Part shown: in pieces, positions 36,918-50,837 of the stretch
How the letters are laid out: each line of letters begins with the position of its first letter
How positions within the stretch are numbered: the first letter of the stretch is position 1
From: Eretmocerus hayati
Lineage: Eukaryota > Arthropoda > Insecta > Hymenoptera > Aphelinidae
NCBI GenBank assembly: GCA_029851415.1
Contig: CM056744.1
Span: 118,452,838 to 118,516,837, forward strand
Direction of reading: 5' to 3'
Length of the DNA stretch: 64,000 bases
Notes under the pieces: model-generated
The model's database searches: none
What the model was told of the DNA's origin: nothing
What the model saw: the letters and a program-made list of their open reading frames with translations, nothing else
Made by a program: the position numbers and the translations under genes

Positions 36918-37806
36918 TATCAACTATTCAAATACCGTATTTTTATCCTCATAAGGAGCATTATGTTCTATACGAATATTATAGAGTAAATACCGTTACA
37001 ACTTGAGCACTTCCTTCAGCAATATAGATATATATATACATATGTACACATAGACTCAATTTTTTAGATCGATCAGGTCAGCACAACTGATATTTACATT
37101 GAGACATTGACTAGAATACTCTGATCTCGAGAGTAATAAACGTGTCTTAATGACGAGAAAAGCTGTGCTTTTTTAAAGGCTAATGCATGAGTATGAACTA
37201 CAGAATCGCCTTATCCAAAAGAATTTCTACGATCGAATGCAGGATTTGGCAATTTTACCATGTGTTAATTGCAAGTAATAAAAGCTCGTAGGCCGAACGC
37301 CCAATCCTGCTTACGCCCACGATACTTCTAAACTAGGTTAAAATTGAACAGCTGCTCCTATCTCAGGCAAAGAGTATTATCGTATTACAAAATCCCTTAA
37401 AAACGTCAATTTGATTCTGAAAAACTAAGCGATCAAAGAATGGCTAGATTTGTTGAATTGAATCGACTTCCCCGGTGTCATAAAACTACAATCACTTTTC
37501 GAGAAGCTGAAAAACAGATTTCAGTCAAATCTTGGATTTTGTGAATTCGAAACCCTATCGTGATTACATGTGAAGGGATTCCTTTGAGTGGTGATGACGA
37601 TGAAGAGCATCTCATTGATAAATTCGATTCAGGAATGTACTGCACTCCAAGTTTCTTTATTTTCCTCTCGAAATTTTAATGGAAGTGATATCTAGTAAAC
37701 TTTGCTTCTAGATAAACGGTCTAGAAAACTTTAAAAGTCATTGAAGTTCCCTCTTGGGCATGTAATTCCCGAATATTGAATCCCATCTCCATTTCAAAAG
37801 GTTTGA

Positions 37807-38018
37807 AACGTTCACTGCGACGGGTCCCACCGGTGGGACCCACGATTTTCTGTTTTTCAATCTTCAACAACAATTAATTGTAGTGCTTAAGATTACTAGA
37901 AACGTTAATAATGAGATTAAAAAATAATTTACTCTTATACAGATATATTTGTCGAAATGCGGGAGTCCTGACCATGACTGAAATGAAATTACGAAAAAAC
38001 GGTATCACAGTGAACGTG
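37807..38018. mobile_element. Second palindrome element, copy B
   Basis: Identical to 20309-20520; the palindrome is at 37822-37841. Confidence 0.6.
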
Positions 38019-39793
38019 TTAAAGCGAGGTGGTCAAGGGTTTTCGCGTGACGGGAAATCTTCGAACACATAAACCTTATCGGATTTCGAGGAGAAAACGT
38101 AGTCTCATGTTCTTTTCTGTATAGATAGAAGATCATGAACACGGGCCAATCAGAATAAGAGATTTTATTAATCCATCTCTGATTATTGACAATACATCCC
38201 CGTCACAAGTCTATTTATACAAAGTATAAAATTTGGTTACGTAACGAATCTGGTTCGACAAAAATACGTAATGTGATGAACTTTGCGATGAGGCTCAAAG
38301 TTGAGATAAGGTAAGTGTATGTAGCCAATTTGCACCTGTTAAGCCATTTTCTCAACAACTTTGGCCCACTCCAATATTATTCAACGTACTTAATTTTTAA
38401 GAGTTTACAAGAGTCTGTATCCAACTTGCCCCCGTCATTCAAAACAATGGAATTCAGCGATGAAGAGCATACAATCATTTTCATTTCCGTGCAACCACAT
38501 TTGAAGCTTTTTTGTCGATCCAAAAAGCTGCTTCCCGCTTATTTTCGCGCGATAAAATCGTTCTCGGTGCACTGTAAATATTTTTTACGGTATGGTAACC
38601 CTTTCGAGATAACAGTATGGGGGCATGTTGGGTACACTTCGATGTTGACCTTCTTCTTTCACGAATCATCACCATATTATTTTGCTTATAAAATAGCTCC
38701 AGATTTGACTTTTGCATTTCTAAAAAGCGGGTTTTGAGGGTCTTGAATCAAGGAACCGAGTGCGCTAAGATGCGGAAAATTGGTCAAACTCAGGAATTTA
38801 GACACCAGGTTTACCAAACGCAATTTCCTCGGTGATTTTTAACCGTGCAAATATCAAAAATGCAAAAGTCACTTCAAATTTTCTTTCCCAATGCAGAATC
38901 ATGCAGGATCGCTTTCAACCACTAATTCCATCATATTCTATTATAACAAACATGAAAAAATTTTCGGAAAGGCTAACGATTACCCATTCTCGAGATCAGC
39001 TAATGAGGGCAAGTCGGAAACACTGACCTCATATTCCAAATTTTATCTTGAGGTAATAGAATCCTGGTTAATACAATAATCCGCTAATATATAGATCTTA
39101 TATGTGCTCTTCACACATCCAACACATTTTAAATTCTCAATAGTGCATACACAAACAGTTATGGCTACTATGTACGCAGTTTACCTCTGTACTTGATCTA
39201 TATGATACATATTTATATATGGAGTGTCCTCTATAAATATCAATGCGGCCGTATCGGCACATCATTATCAAGGCCGTATTCATAATACAAACGTATAACA
39301 ATTATAGAACAACGGTAAGAGTACAATATTCGTTCGTTGATCTCATCAAACCCCGCACTAGCGAAGTGCAAAAGTATGCGCACACACTTGGCAACATTTC
39401 TATTAGGGCGTACCAAAAACGAAAACTATTCCAAACCGATGAGCTTGGGGTGAAAATAGTTGTCATTTCACACGTGGATACGCAAATTTTTTGCTGGGCA
39501 CTGAGGCTTCCGAGCAAGAGCCCAAGAAATTCTTAAAAATGAAAAAAAATTCGATAAACGATTTTCGGAAGCGAAGTAACGAGGCGCAGGGTATTCGTGT
39601 AACCTTTTAATCATCGTGTGAACTATTAGAGAGTAGATCACGTGTATTTCTACCAGTAAGAACCGAGAACGAGGTTCTCTCAAGCCTTAGTCTCAAAAGC
39701 TGGGGGTTCTAGTGAGTTGTAAGATACCGATCCTATCAAGAAAACGGCTCTTTGCCAGAAAACACCAAAATCCGTCCAAAATTAGTAAGTTAC

Positions 39794-40048
39794 AGGGAGT
39801 GTATTCTAAATTTTGCGGTATAATTTTCTGTCAAATTTTACCGCAAAATTTGCCGACACGGGTGACACTCTGACAGTGATCTGTAAAATTTGCCGCTGTT
39901 ACTTCAGTTTGCCGCCGCGGTTTTCTCTAATTTTTACGGCAGAAGCCATCGGCAACGCCAATACGGCAAACTGCAGCAATAGAGGCAAATTTTACAGGTC
40001 ACCGTCAGAGTGCCACCCATGCCGGCAAAATTTAGAATATGGACACTG
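39794..40048. mobile_element. GTATTCTAAATTTTGCGG-family MITE, copy B
   Basis: Identical to 22296-22550. Confidence 0.75.
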
Positions 40049-41106
40049 AGAGGAGCTTCTTAACACATCTGGACTCTTTTCGAAACATCATTTCGACCTA
40101 CTGAGAATAATACCGGGAATTTTATGGAGCTCGAGTGGGTCAAAGTCAAACATTGACCAGCTGGTGACAGATCAATCATGACCGTATTTGAGGATGGGCA
40201 GAAGGACGCATAAGATATAGGATAAAAATCGTCTGCAATCAGTTCAATACTTTACTTTGACGCATCCGAGCTCCGTAAACCCATCAGGACCGTATTCAGA
40301 AGGTCAAAGTGATAGTTTGACAACAGTCTAGATGTATTGAAAAGCTTCTCTCAGTAACAAACCAATTTCAAATGATTTTGGCGTTTTCGGAAAAGTGTCG
40401 TTTTTTCGCTGGGGTCGGTATCTTGCAATTTACTGAGACCCCTGATTTCTGAGGCTTGTCAGAAACTTGTGCCTGATTTCTAATTATTGAGAAAAGATAG
40501 TCTACACGACGATCAAGCCCATACGAGTATTCTGCGCCTTGTTACTTCACTTTCAAAAACAACGTCAGAGTACATTTTTTTCTTCACTTTTGAATATCTT
40601 CAGGGCTTTTGCTCGGACACAAGATGTTAACTCTCAGCGCCGAGCGAAAAAATTTAGACACCTACCAGTAAAAATATAACTTTTCTAGCCCAAAACGGAA
40701 CTATTTGGGACAATTTTCGTTTTTCGCCCCCATCTATTTTCTACGCATGAGACTAGCTGTCTTCTCTAGACAAGCCACCGAGCTTTGTCAGCGTTTTTCA
40801 TTCCTATTTCTAGATGAACAATGATAATCCCAATGTCAAAAATGAATTTGCTATTTTTGGGGAAATAATAACAATATAGAATGGATTTCTCTCAACAAAC
40901 ACACTCGACGCTTATATACCTTAGTGAAAAAAATGTGTGATCATAGTGACGGATCGCCCTCGACGGCATTTTGTGCTCAACACAAATTACAGGAGTACCT
41001 ACACATCGATCGAAACATCATTTGCAACACACTCAATGGAGGAATTATAATGTGTCATCACACAACAATTTTGGCCCTCAAAGGCCGAGTCCAGTGCAAC
41101 ATCAAA

Positions 41107-41112
41107 TTTATT
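41107..41112 (-). terminator. Probable tetraspanin polyadenylation signal
   Basis: AATAAA on the minus strand about 250 bases beyond the tetraspanin stop codon (41360-41362). Confidence 0.5.
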
Positions 41113-41359
41113 TTATACACCGAGGCCACGTCTTAGTGAGGCCGCAACTTTGTAGACTGACCCTGAATCAGCTCGAGTCGTTGTCTTCTCACCCGGAATT
41201 GAACAACTTCTTTCGTTGACGTAGTGAGCTATCCAGGATTCCTTGGCTCTGTGAGGCAAATCAAGTCTACGTTGCAGAGTCACCGCTGCCGCGGCCTCTT
41301 GAAGATCATTTTCGCGACGAGCCGCCACTCATTCGACTGCTCGTTCTTCTTCTTATCGG

Positions 41360-44300
41360 CTATCCACCGGATTGCGCGTTGGTTGCCATAGTTCTCCACA
41401 GGCACCCAGATACAAGGACACTCAAAACCTGCGATTGAAAAATTCGTTGAGTTGATAAATATAACTCTTTAGCATAGCGTGATTAACGCGCCATTTCTCT
41501 TCATGGCTTGGTCGAGGAAATGGGATTTTACTCGTCCTGATACCAGGAAAAAGTACAGCGGAGAATGCTTGAGACATAAACACTTATCATGAAATATTGC
41601 TTGTTACAAAAGGAAGTGCTCGGTCCTGCAAATTTCCTATGCCAGCCCGTGTAATATCTCTAGACCAAAAAAAATTAAAAATAGTAAGAAAGGACTCAAA
41701 CTTTGGGAGTCTTGTGTATTGTTCCGTCACAGGTCTCCATCTTCTGTTAAACTTGTCGAAAGGCAAAAATCGGCTCTCGTACCTTGCAGTTTTGGTGTAA
41801 CGATCTTCAACGAGATTTGCCATGACATAAATTGATCTACATATTACATTGCGTGAACGAAATCAAGCTCTTGACGAAAATGAAATTTTTACGGCTCATC
41901 GGAGCTGCAAAGAAAGAAAACCGCACCAAAACAGGAATTTGAACGAGTGTCGGCTATTCCGAAGAACTTTGAAAGTATATTCGCAAACTATGGATCTGAT
42001 GATTGTAGGCCTAATAAAAAGTTTGGCACAACGCCCAAGTATGAGGTGATGGATCGCCTACTGCATTATTTCCACCGAATTAATTCGATTTTTTTCACAC
42101 TTATGTTTCGAAATTGTTACGAATGTTTGAGAATCAGTTGGTTCTTTCGGTAATAATGTTGATAGGAATTCTCTTTCTTCAGAATTCTCGTGATTTTTGA
42201 TGATGTTCTGACCTTTCGGCTACCGGGAGCTCTAAACATTTGAGAACATACTTTTGACGATCATGGAATTAGGACAATAAATGTCAGAATTGAAAATTTC
42301 AAAATGTATTGGGTTTTATTTTTTTTCTCACACAATCAGATATTTGGCCTTGGCCTGGAGATCTATTGACTCTTTTTGTATCAATAGGGACGTGTGAGAA
42401 TTTTTTCAGATTTTTCTGATCATTCAGAAAAGAATTAATCACCGATTACTGCAAATCGATCAAAAAATTTCGTCCATTATATTGAACATTGTGAGTGAGT
42501 GGGTTAAGCTGTCTTACCAGGCATAATACATGAGCTGATGAGAAACTCGTATACCATACCATAGACATGACTATCACCTACTGCCGCGAAGACAAAGCGA
42601 TGGTTGCGACTTGGACATACACAATTATCTTTAAAATTTTTATTTAAAATCATCATACGCATCCTCACCTGAGATCCCAATACCGCTATACCAAAGAGAA
42701 TCGGTACGTAACTTTGCATTCGCAGCCAATCCTTTACTGTTGGAAGACAACCCTGAAAAAATCAGATATTCCATGAGTTATTGAATTCACGTGTACAAAG
42801 TTGAAATGAGAAATTTCGATGCAACTAGATATTTATGCATTCGGCCTGAGGGTCTCAATTTTTCATGTAAAGTACGTGAAGTAATAATTTTAATCCTCTA
42901 GATTGGACTGAGAGGGATGTCATTCGCCAAATTTCACTTCCTACAGCATTTTCATACTACAAAGCGATATTTTGGAAAATATGGACTGAATTTCAAATTG
43001 AAAATAGATACTGCGGTTGCAAACTTGAATATGTATGATCATTCAATCAGAAGAGCATCAATTTATATAAGTTGTATTGAAAAAGGCTTGTGGAATGAAA
43101 CGGATCCTTGAAATTGGACAATAAAAGCGGTTCGATTCTCAGTCCGGTGAAATACCGTGAATTTGGTGAATATTGATACTCATCTGTGGGCAAGATTGAC
43201 CTTGATCAAATTTGATTAATGGGAATTGAATGAGTTATCATTTATATATTACGAACGAGAGCTATTTACAATTTTAAGAATGAATCATCATTTAGATAAG
43301 AGGAAAATTCTTCCGAAGTACATACATTCATCATTCCGAGATCATCATAATGATCTATGGATCTAAATACAGCATACTTAGGCAGTGCCTTCATATTCTT
43401 TCCGCGAGTTCTTATGATTTAAATGATCACGAGGTAAAATTTGATGGAACGTTCCGATTCTATAGAGATCGATTCCGTTCTCCAAAAGCTCTAGATCCAC
43501 TCATTTTACATTTATTCGCGACTGGTCAGTTAGACTCGGCGGAGATGACTTTTGTAACATTATCTAAATCTGGAATTACTCACAATTTTATTCCTATGCG
43601 GTGTGTGCACCGCAACATCCAAAGATTGGCACGCACTTTCATCTGTCAACTGCGGATTGGTCCATGGCTTCTCAGTCTAAAAAACATATGGTGAACAATT
43701 AAAGGCATTCCAACAGAGGGCTGGGCATTGTAGACGATTAATAGATGTTGAGTAGCAATTCGTGTATTTCTTAAAGCGTCTCAAATTGAATAAAAGATGA
43801 ATACGGACTCACATTTGTGTGAAATACTCTGGAAAGCGAGCTCATAGGACTTCCAGTATTCTTGCTCTGGAAAAAAATGAAAAGTATTTCCATAATTGAA
43901 TACACTCACTACCAAGAGTACAGAATTATTCGGGTTTGATGCGTGCTTTTTGGGTGATTTGGACTGAGGATATTGTCTGTCAAAAATCACGAACAAGACT
44001 GTGAATTCGCACAAATTAATTTCTGCACTCTTATGATTGCGGTGAGAAACGAAGCATAACATAATTACCTCGTTTTCTTTGTGAACGCAGCAAGTACGAA
44101 ATACTTGTTCCTTCATACCATGTAATTGATTATCTATCCACCACGATGAATTCACATAGTCGTAGTCGTTATTGATTCCGCAGCAATTGAACTGAAAATA
44201 AGTCACAATTGATAAAATGTTCTGTCTAATCTCATAAAGGGTGGCACTAAAGAATCTGAACTGGAGCACGATAGCTCTTCTGGAACATGTAGGGATAAGA

Positions 44301-47300
44301 GTGCCACGAGAATATTCAAAGTTCCGTGTACTAAGTCCCTAGCGAATTTGGAATTCCAATGTAAAAGTTAAACATGCTAGCCTGAACGAGAATTCGGAGA
44401 TTCAAATGCGAATCCGATGATCAAACGTGAGAATGGTGGGTTTCTTCTTCACCGAGGCACAAAGTATTCACTGAATCGTAAACGATTCGACATTCGCGAA
44501 AATACTTGTAACAAAGCTTAATCCGAACTTACAAAATATCAGCTACAGAGCATAAAGCCAACTGGAAATTAATCCAATTCTTCAGTGGGTAAAACTCTGC
44601 GAGTTATCAGATAGCCACAATCTCGCGCGCACGATTGACTCTATTCAAATGCGAGATCCGAACCCAAAATCAATTTCGACGAGCCTCTCTCTGTCTCTTA
44701 CGAACAGAGAAGAGCCGCATTTTCCAATTGAAAATGGACAGGATTTCACACATTACAATGGCCCTGGACCATATCCAAAATAAATCAGATCCTCGAGAGA
44801 AGAAGAGAGCTTGCATACGGAAGTAAGACGTGCCGGGGCTACTTGTCTGGCACAGGGCCCATATCACGAGGTAGGCAGTAAAATTTGAGGAAGTCATCTT
44901 TGCGATCGTAACTTGGGGTATGAAATAGATGTTATAAATTTTTACTAACCTTGTACTGGGCGTAGATGAGAGCTCGGGTAAAGTCATGATCGTTCGACAT
45001 ATCCCAACCAAAGGCATTGTTGAGCTTCTCGTACATACGTCTTTCCATTCCCTCGAGACTCTTGTGGGTTACCTTCCCGATCCAAGCACCCGCTATCAAC
45101 TCCGAAATTATCAGCGTTACCAGCAGCCCCATGTACTGCGGAATATTGATCAGATAATAGAGTTAATGATATTTTACGAATGACGGAGTTTGTGAGCTTG
45201 TACTTGCATCAGATGGGTGTAAGTATATTTGATGCAACCATAAATTCTAATCGCTGATTGGGGTGGCCAAACTATAGAACCCCATAACCGCGGGCCAAAC
45301 TTCTTGAACCTCTCAACGCATACGATTTCCTCATGTTTTCCGCTCTCAAGCGTATCTTTTTTACAAGCTCGGATGCTCTAGGAAAGTGTTCGTCGTAGAA
45401 ATGTCAAACTAAGAGTAAGAGTAGCGGAATCGAGGGAACTTGATCACTATTTGGGAAATTTCGGAATTTTTTACAAAAATAGGGTCTAGTGAAAAACTTT
45501 ATTTAAAACCGCGTGGGGCCTGCATTGAATTTTTATTTGGAGCAAGAAGTGCAACATTTCAGGGAAATTGGAATTCAGAGTAGCGATCATTTTATCGCCA
45601 TTTCGAATTTCGAATTTTAAAAACTCTCCAGAATTCATTTCTTAGTCAAAAATTATAAGACTCGCCTCAATGTCATTGAAAACGGGTGCTCAAATCCGGT
45701 CATATTTTTGATCCGCCGTTTTGAATGTTGATAGAAAGGTTGGATTCGGATTCTCCGATCCCGAAAATCCCAGGATCCCAACTTGATTGAAGCATATTTC
45801 GTCGCATGGGAGCAAGAAGCGGGTATTTGAGAAAAGTTCCGGAGATGGCACTATTTCGGAAATAAAATTGTTCGAAAAGTACTCTTAAAACCAATCTATT
45901 TTGTACACCCATTTCCTGCCGAATACATGAACAACGAGCCAAAAAAGTTCTCCTATCACATGAGGATTTGTCAAAATGCGAAGGTCCAGTTCGAGACCGA
46001 AACACAATTAGGTTTTAATACACTCACAAATGTTAGTTGAGACCCCACTGGATCTGAACTAAAAAGATCCAGCGTTAACCTTCTAAAGATCTGATATGCA
46101 ACACTGAGAGCCAAATTGTAATTTTTGCTGACTATGGAAGACAGCTGAGACGAATGCAGTGATCATCCTTTGTACTTAGGCTTGTGATGGTGTACAGGTG
46201 GTATTTACGAGAAATGTAGTCAACTCGCGGCAAGCACAGGCTTGCGACGATGATTGCTCACCAAGCAAAGTCAAAACTGCATATTTCTTGACATTTTCAA
46301 TTACGAATTTCGTCTGCGGAAATGTGACATGGATCTGCTCTGGTTTGTTCAAATTGAACTCACCTAAGCTCATTTTGAAGGTTCTAAAACAAGCTTCAAA
46401 ATCAGCTGAAGTACGGTGGAGAATATCGAGACGTGCCAAAGTTATCCGATGCTAAATAGTGGAGGAAAAGGGGCGAGAAGTATACAGTTTCCCATTCAAA
46501 CGCATATTATTTCTAAAAGAACCCTGATGATGGCTTTGGTCATAACTGAAAATCTCATTCCTCAGCGCCCAGCAAAATTTTTCCCCTTTCCACATACAGA
46601 AACATCTTTTGCAATCCCGACCGTGTCGATATTCCAAAACCTTGGTTTTTTGGCCAACTCTATCATGTATGTGATCTTGGCGCTGAACATGAGCGAATCG
46701 TAAACTGAGATGGACAGATGAATTCAATATCTAGTCGAATTAGTAGCATTCTTCACAGATTACGCTCTCCCAGACGTGCTTTGACCAAAAAACTCAAACA
46801 GCAACCAGGATTCTCCAACACTTCAACTAAGCGTGTGTTGTGTACACCGATGTCATGAACAGTCAGAATCTCAAGCTCCACCATCTGTTGGATGCATGAA
46901 TGCGATTTGTTTTAGGAAATATTCGATTCGTAAGTCCTGTAAAACCATATCACCTTGCTTAAGGTGTGCTCATGAAGAAGGGCAAACGAAAATATTGACT
47001 ATCACTAGCATCACTGGCGTTATTAAATCTAGCAAATATTTTTCGAGGATTACAAGCATCTCATGCATTCAGTATCTTTCAATTTTGTACTACACTCGGT
47101 ACTACAATGAGGCCGAACATTTCAATGCAAGTCTAGTTTGAATTCACTCAACACCGAAATTTCAGGTATACCGAATATTATGCGTCAATCTCGAACTAAC
47201 TTTTGGCTAAAGGGTCGTATAATTTTATCATGGTGATACTATAATATATATCCTGTGTCCTGAGGCACGTTTTGAGGTATTTACCTTTTCTCTCTCGCTT

Positions 47301-48175
47301 TTTATTTCACTTATGGGATAATTTTGATGTAATTTGAGGCAAATTGTATATTTTTTTATGATATTTGCAAATTTGTGTTCTGGTCTGATGAATTCAACTC
47401 ACCAATCCGACAACACACGCGCTTCTCTGAAGAGCAGCTCGACAGCCACAAAATCCGACGGTAAGAATTGTGAGTCCGTACACAACCATACCGTATCCTA
47501 CGGTATGTATTGTGTCGTGTGGCGATGCATCCGTTACGAACAGATTCAAAAGATGGCCTCTGTGAGGCTCCATCATTATGTATATGCCAGTCACGATTAG
47601 CACACATCCTGTTAGCTGCAAATCACAAATTTTTTCAGAAACTCCCGAAGGGCGTGGTTTGGATGATTTGATCTTGAACCGAATGCAATAGTTCCGACAA
47701 GTAGAATGTATTCGGAAATTTCGACACGGAATTTTTTCTAGGAAAATATGATTTTCATGATACTTGATTGACGAGTTGTCACATTGGAATTTGAATATCT
47801 ACTGAAACTCAAAGTTTTGCTTCAAATCATCATATGAGAATATCGTTCATCATAAATCGTGCATTTGTACAATTCGCGGCGAGCATCAAATTGATAGATT
47901 GGGAATATCATTTTGTGTGAATTCTTTCTGATACCACATTTGCTAACCAATTGAGATCGTTTTTCTCCCCCAAAATTTCAGGTCATCTCTCTGACACCCA
48001 AACGCGTGGAAATCAACAAGGTTATGGAAAAATCAAATTTTGTAAATTTTCTTCTTTTGCATTCAATTCAATTCTTTTTTCTCAATTTCATGTCCATAAA
48101 ACAAATGTTGATAGTGCGTAAACTTACCCATATTGCAAGGTTCACCGTGAACAACAGCCCTTTCACATACTTCAT
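41360..48175 (-). CDS. Tetraspanin
   Basis: Seven minus-strand exons, all joined in phase 0: 48175-48128, 47615-47403, 45135-44950, 44191-44069, 43866-43813, 42752-42669, 41428-41360. They encode 258 residues, a usual tetraspanin length. TM1 is about 6-29, TM2 about 55-74, TM3 about 84-107 and TM4 about 221-246. The large second loop has the CCG motif at 152-154, CC at 183-184, and GC at 209-210 just before TM4. Tetraspanins organise membrane microdomains and partner receptors at the cell surface; the subfamily is not identified. The start is the first ATG of MKYVKGLLF; an acceptor-like CTTCAG lies just upstream, so a 5' untranslated exon is likely. The loop has five cysteines, an odd number, because the short fifth exon has none. 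The introns (up to 2.3 kb at 45136-47402) hold no other gene I can support. Confidence 0.93.
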
Positions 48176-50026
48176 CTCTGCTGAAGCGTGTGCCTGGTCA
48201 TAGATCTGTAATTTCAAGAGTGATGGCCAATTGGCACAAATTTGTATGGACATCAAAACTCAAGAGCATGATATAAATTTCCTTTATATTTCCTCAAATG
48301 AGTTTATCAATGAGACAGCAAAAATTTGCCGATCCATCTGTGACACTCTAACAGCAAATCATTCAATCGACTTCATCGAATCTCATTGAATAATCTTGCT
48401 GAGATTTCTCATCGGAAATATTATTAGTAGGAATCAAAATAGCGCAAGTGAGATGGGTCATGTGATACACAAATCGAGTCATTCTGTAAGGTGGAAGAAA
48501 TTGGGGAAAAAAGCGAATAAAAATAAGAAAAACTGAATGATACTAGCTATGTATGAACGGGTTTTGGAAATATCCCCAACTCTTCTTGAGACCGACTTAC
48601 TCAACAAAGGTAAAAAGTCTAAAAAATGTCATCACCAAGCCATCAAACTGTTTTTCCAAATCCACATTTGGAACAAGCTCCGATGATGTCAGTATACAAA
48701 AATCTGAAATCGGAATATCACTGAGGTATCGTCCCGTTTTCATTCATTGAAGAACCAGATTCAGTGATTTAGGAACCAAACGTCGGACTTTTATTGACTC
48801 ATAATGACAAGGTTTTTCTGAATCGCAAAACAGAAGCTCTCCAGAAAGATGACAACAATTTCGGGGTTATCGTATAACCATGTAGAATCATGGATGTAGT
48901 TATAATTTTGTCGTGACTGAAGCACTGAAATTGAACCCTGTAGTGGTTTCGATCCAATATACTTCAAGAGTCTTGATTTTTAACGATCTTTTAATTAATG
49001 CTAAACTTCATCAGGGTTGGCACCATCCATAGGTATAGAAAGGAATATTTATGTATGAAATTCGGCATGGCACTGTATAGAGTCTTTGTGTGGTTTGCCT
49101 AGTGGTCCTACAATTTTGTTTTTTGAACCCTCAGAGCAGCTCTTAGCAAATGTTAGACATGTAATCTATGTTCTATGACATTTTCACTTTCCGAAGTCAG
49201 AACTTCGGGGTTTCCTACCAGAACGGTGTGTGCGAGAGTGAAAGAATAATGTTGAAGCATGAAAGTTACTTTGAAGTTATTGAAAGCTCGGTATCCGAAG
49301 CAGTACAAGTAGAAGGAATGATCATCTTCATATTTCTATACTGGTATGTTGACCCAAAACCTCAGAATTCTCCTCGCTGACGAGAGATTTCAAGTTACCA
49401 CCATGAGAAAATGTTTATGCTACAATAATGCTATCCTGAGAATATTTTGCCTAACTTTATGTATTCCATCTCTTTACAAAAAAGGTATGCCGAGCCGGCG
49501 AATCTCTTTGGGATTTCACATGAACACAACTGATTCGCCGTTCCCATGAGTTCGGAAAAGATGCTTTTGGTGCAGTCCACAAATTTTTCAAAATCCAATG
49601 CGGAATTACCAGAAGTTAACTGACACTAACGCAAATGATTCACTCTCATCTTCAGCCCAGAGCATATTCAGATCGTGAAAATACCAACATGGTATTCAGC
49701 AAGTTGAAATACGAAGAAAAATCTAGATCACCGAAACAGTCAGACGATTACAAAAGAGTACCGCCAAGGTTTTGAGGTCCAGGATGAAGTATTTATGGAA
49801 TTTTAGCGTCTGGTGATTTGGAGAGGATCTTCATATTTTTGGAGCTTCGTGGGACCAGATTATGGTTTCTCTTTCATAAAAAAATACGCAAGGAAACTTC
49901 TTGATCAGCTAATCAATTCGATATTTTGTCTCCAAAATGTTGTCGTAGAATAATACTGATCAACAAGACATATTTTGCTGAAAACCTCTCGTGATTCATT
50001 ACTACTGCGGTCCATGACTTTAGATA
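48176..50026. other. Upstream of tetraspanin, no gene seen
   Basis: No domain-bearing frame. The 5' untranslated part of the tetraspanin may begin here or further right. Confidence 0.5.
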
Positions 50027-50837
50027 CAGGCGTCCTTCGGTAACCGCGGGGGATACGTTCCGCAGAGGTACTGCGGTGACCAAAACCGCGGTTACCGAAG
50101 CATTGGGCTTATGGGAAAAGAGGGGATCGGTTCCAACATCTCCGGATTCCTGTCTGAAATGGGGTACTCACAGTAAAAAATTCAAATTCCACCTCATTGC
50201 AATTTTTCGAAGCCCCATTTCCTTGATCTCAACACTATGGAAAAACTACTGTACAACACGACAAAATCATTTCCCCTGATAGAAATCAGTTATCTGTGTT
50301 CATTTCCCACCGTCACGAATATTTCTTTTTGTTGATTGATTGGCTCGGTATCTGCGTGCCATTTCTGCACTCTCGCGCCCCTGATTCAAGTTGATCAGAA
50401 ATTTTGAGTTCTCCTCTCAAAGTCGTGAATTTTCTTGGTCCCTTAATAGGGGTTTCTTCGGCTGGCGATATTCGTACCCTCTTTTCCGACACTCTTTAAC
50501 TCTCACTCTCAAATCTTGTCATTTACAATCAATGCATGTGAACAAGAGTTTTGGTATTTTTTGTTGTGGGATCTAAACAAAAGATCATAAGCAGCACAGA
50601 ACATTGATTCTTTCATCGATAATGTTTCTAAATTTTTGGTATTATTCTCCTGCGAGTTAGTATTTGGTAATATGGTGACCAAAGAGGGACCAAGAAATAG
50701 CACGAGTAGATTGATGTTCTGAATTTTTTTGAAAAGCATAGAGATGGCAAGGAAAAAACCGCGGTTACCAACATCCAAACCGCGGTAACCAAAATAAGAG
50801 TGCATTTTCCAAAACCGCGGTTACCAAGGGACGCCTG
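50027..50837. mobile_element. pogo/Tigger-like non-autonomous element
   Basis: An 811-base element flanked by TA (50025-50026, 50838-50839), with ends CAGGCGTCC(C)TT(C/G)GGTAACC and complement. CGGTAACCGCGG blocks are repeated inside both ends. The left end continues CGCGGGGGATACGTTCC, a wording typical of pogo/Tigger termini. The inside encodes no recognisable transposase (the frame at 50509-50805 is unassigned). Confidence 0.75.

Larger units (their letters stand above)
26073..43470. repeat. Copy B of the exact 17.4 kb repeat
   Basis: Matches 8575-25972 at +17,498. Its left edge coincides with the last N of the gap; its right edge runs seamlessly into the rest of the tetraspanin gene. It is probably the start of contig B. 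Confidence 0.97.

Noticed and set aside
8575..43470. A true recent segmental or tandem duplication
   Set aside because: The identity, the hinge at the 100-N gap and the orphan exons all fit an unmerged overlap better. Only reads across the junction could revive it.
43781..44269. The 162-codon frame as one tetraspanin exon
   Set aside because: It reads through intron sequence; acceptor and donor sites split the real coding parts into 44069-44191 and, in another frame, 43813-43866.
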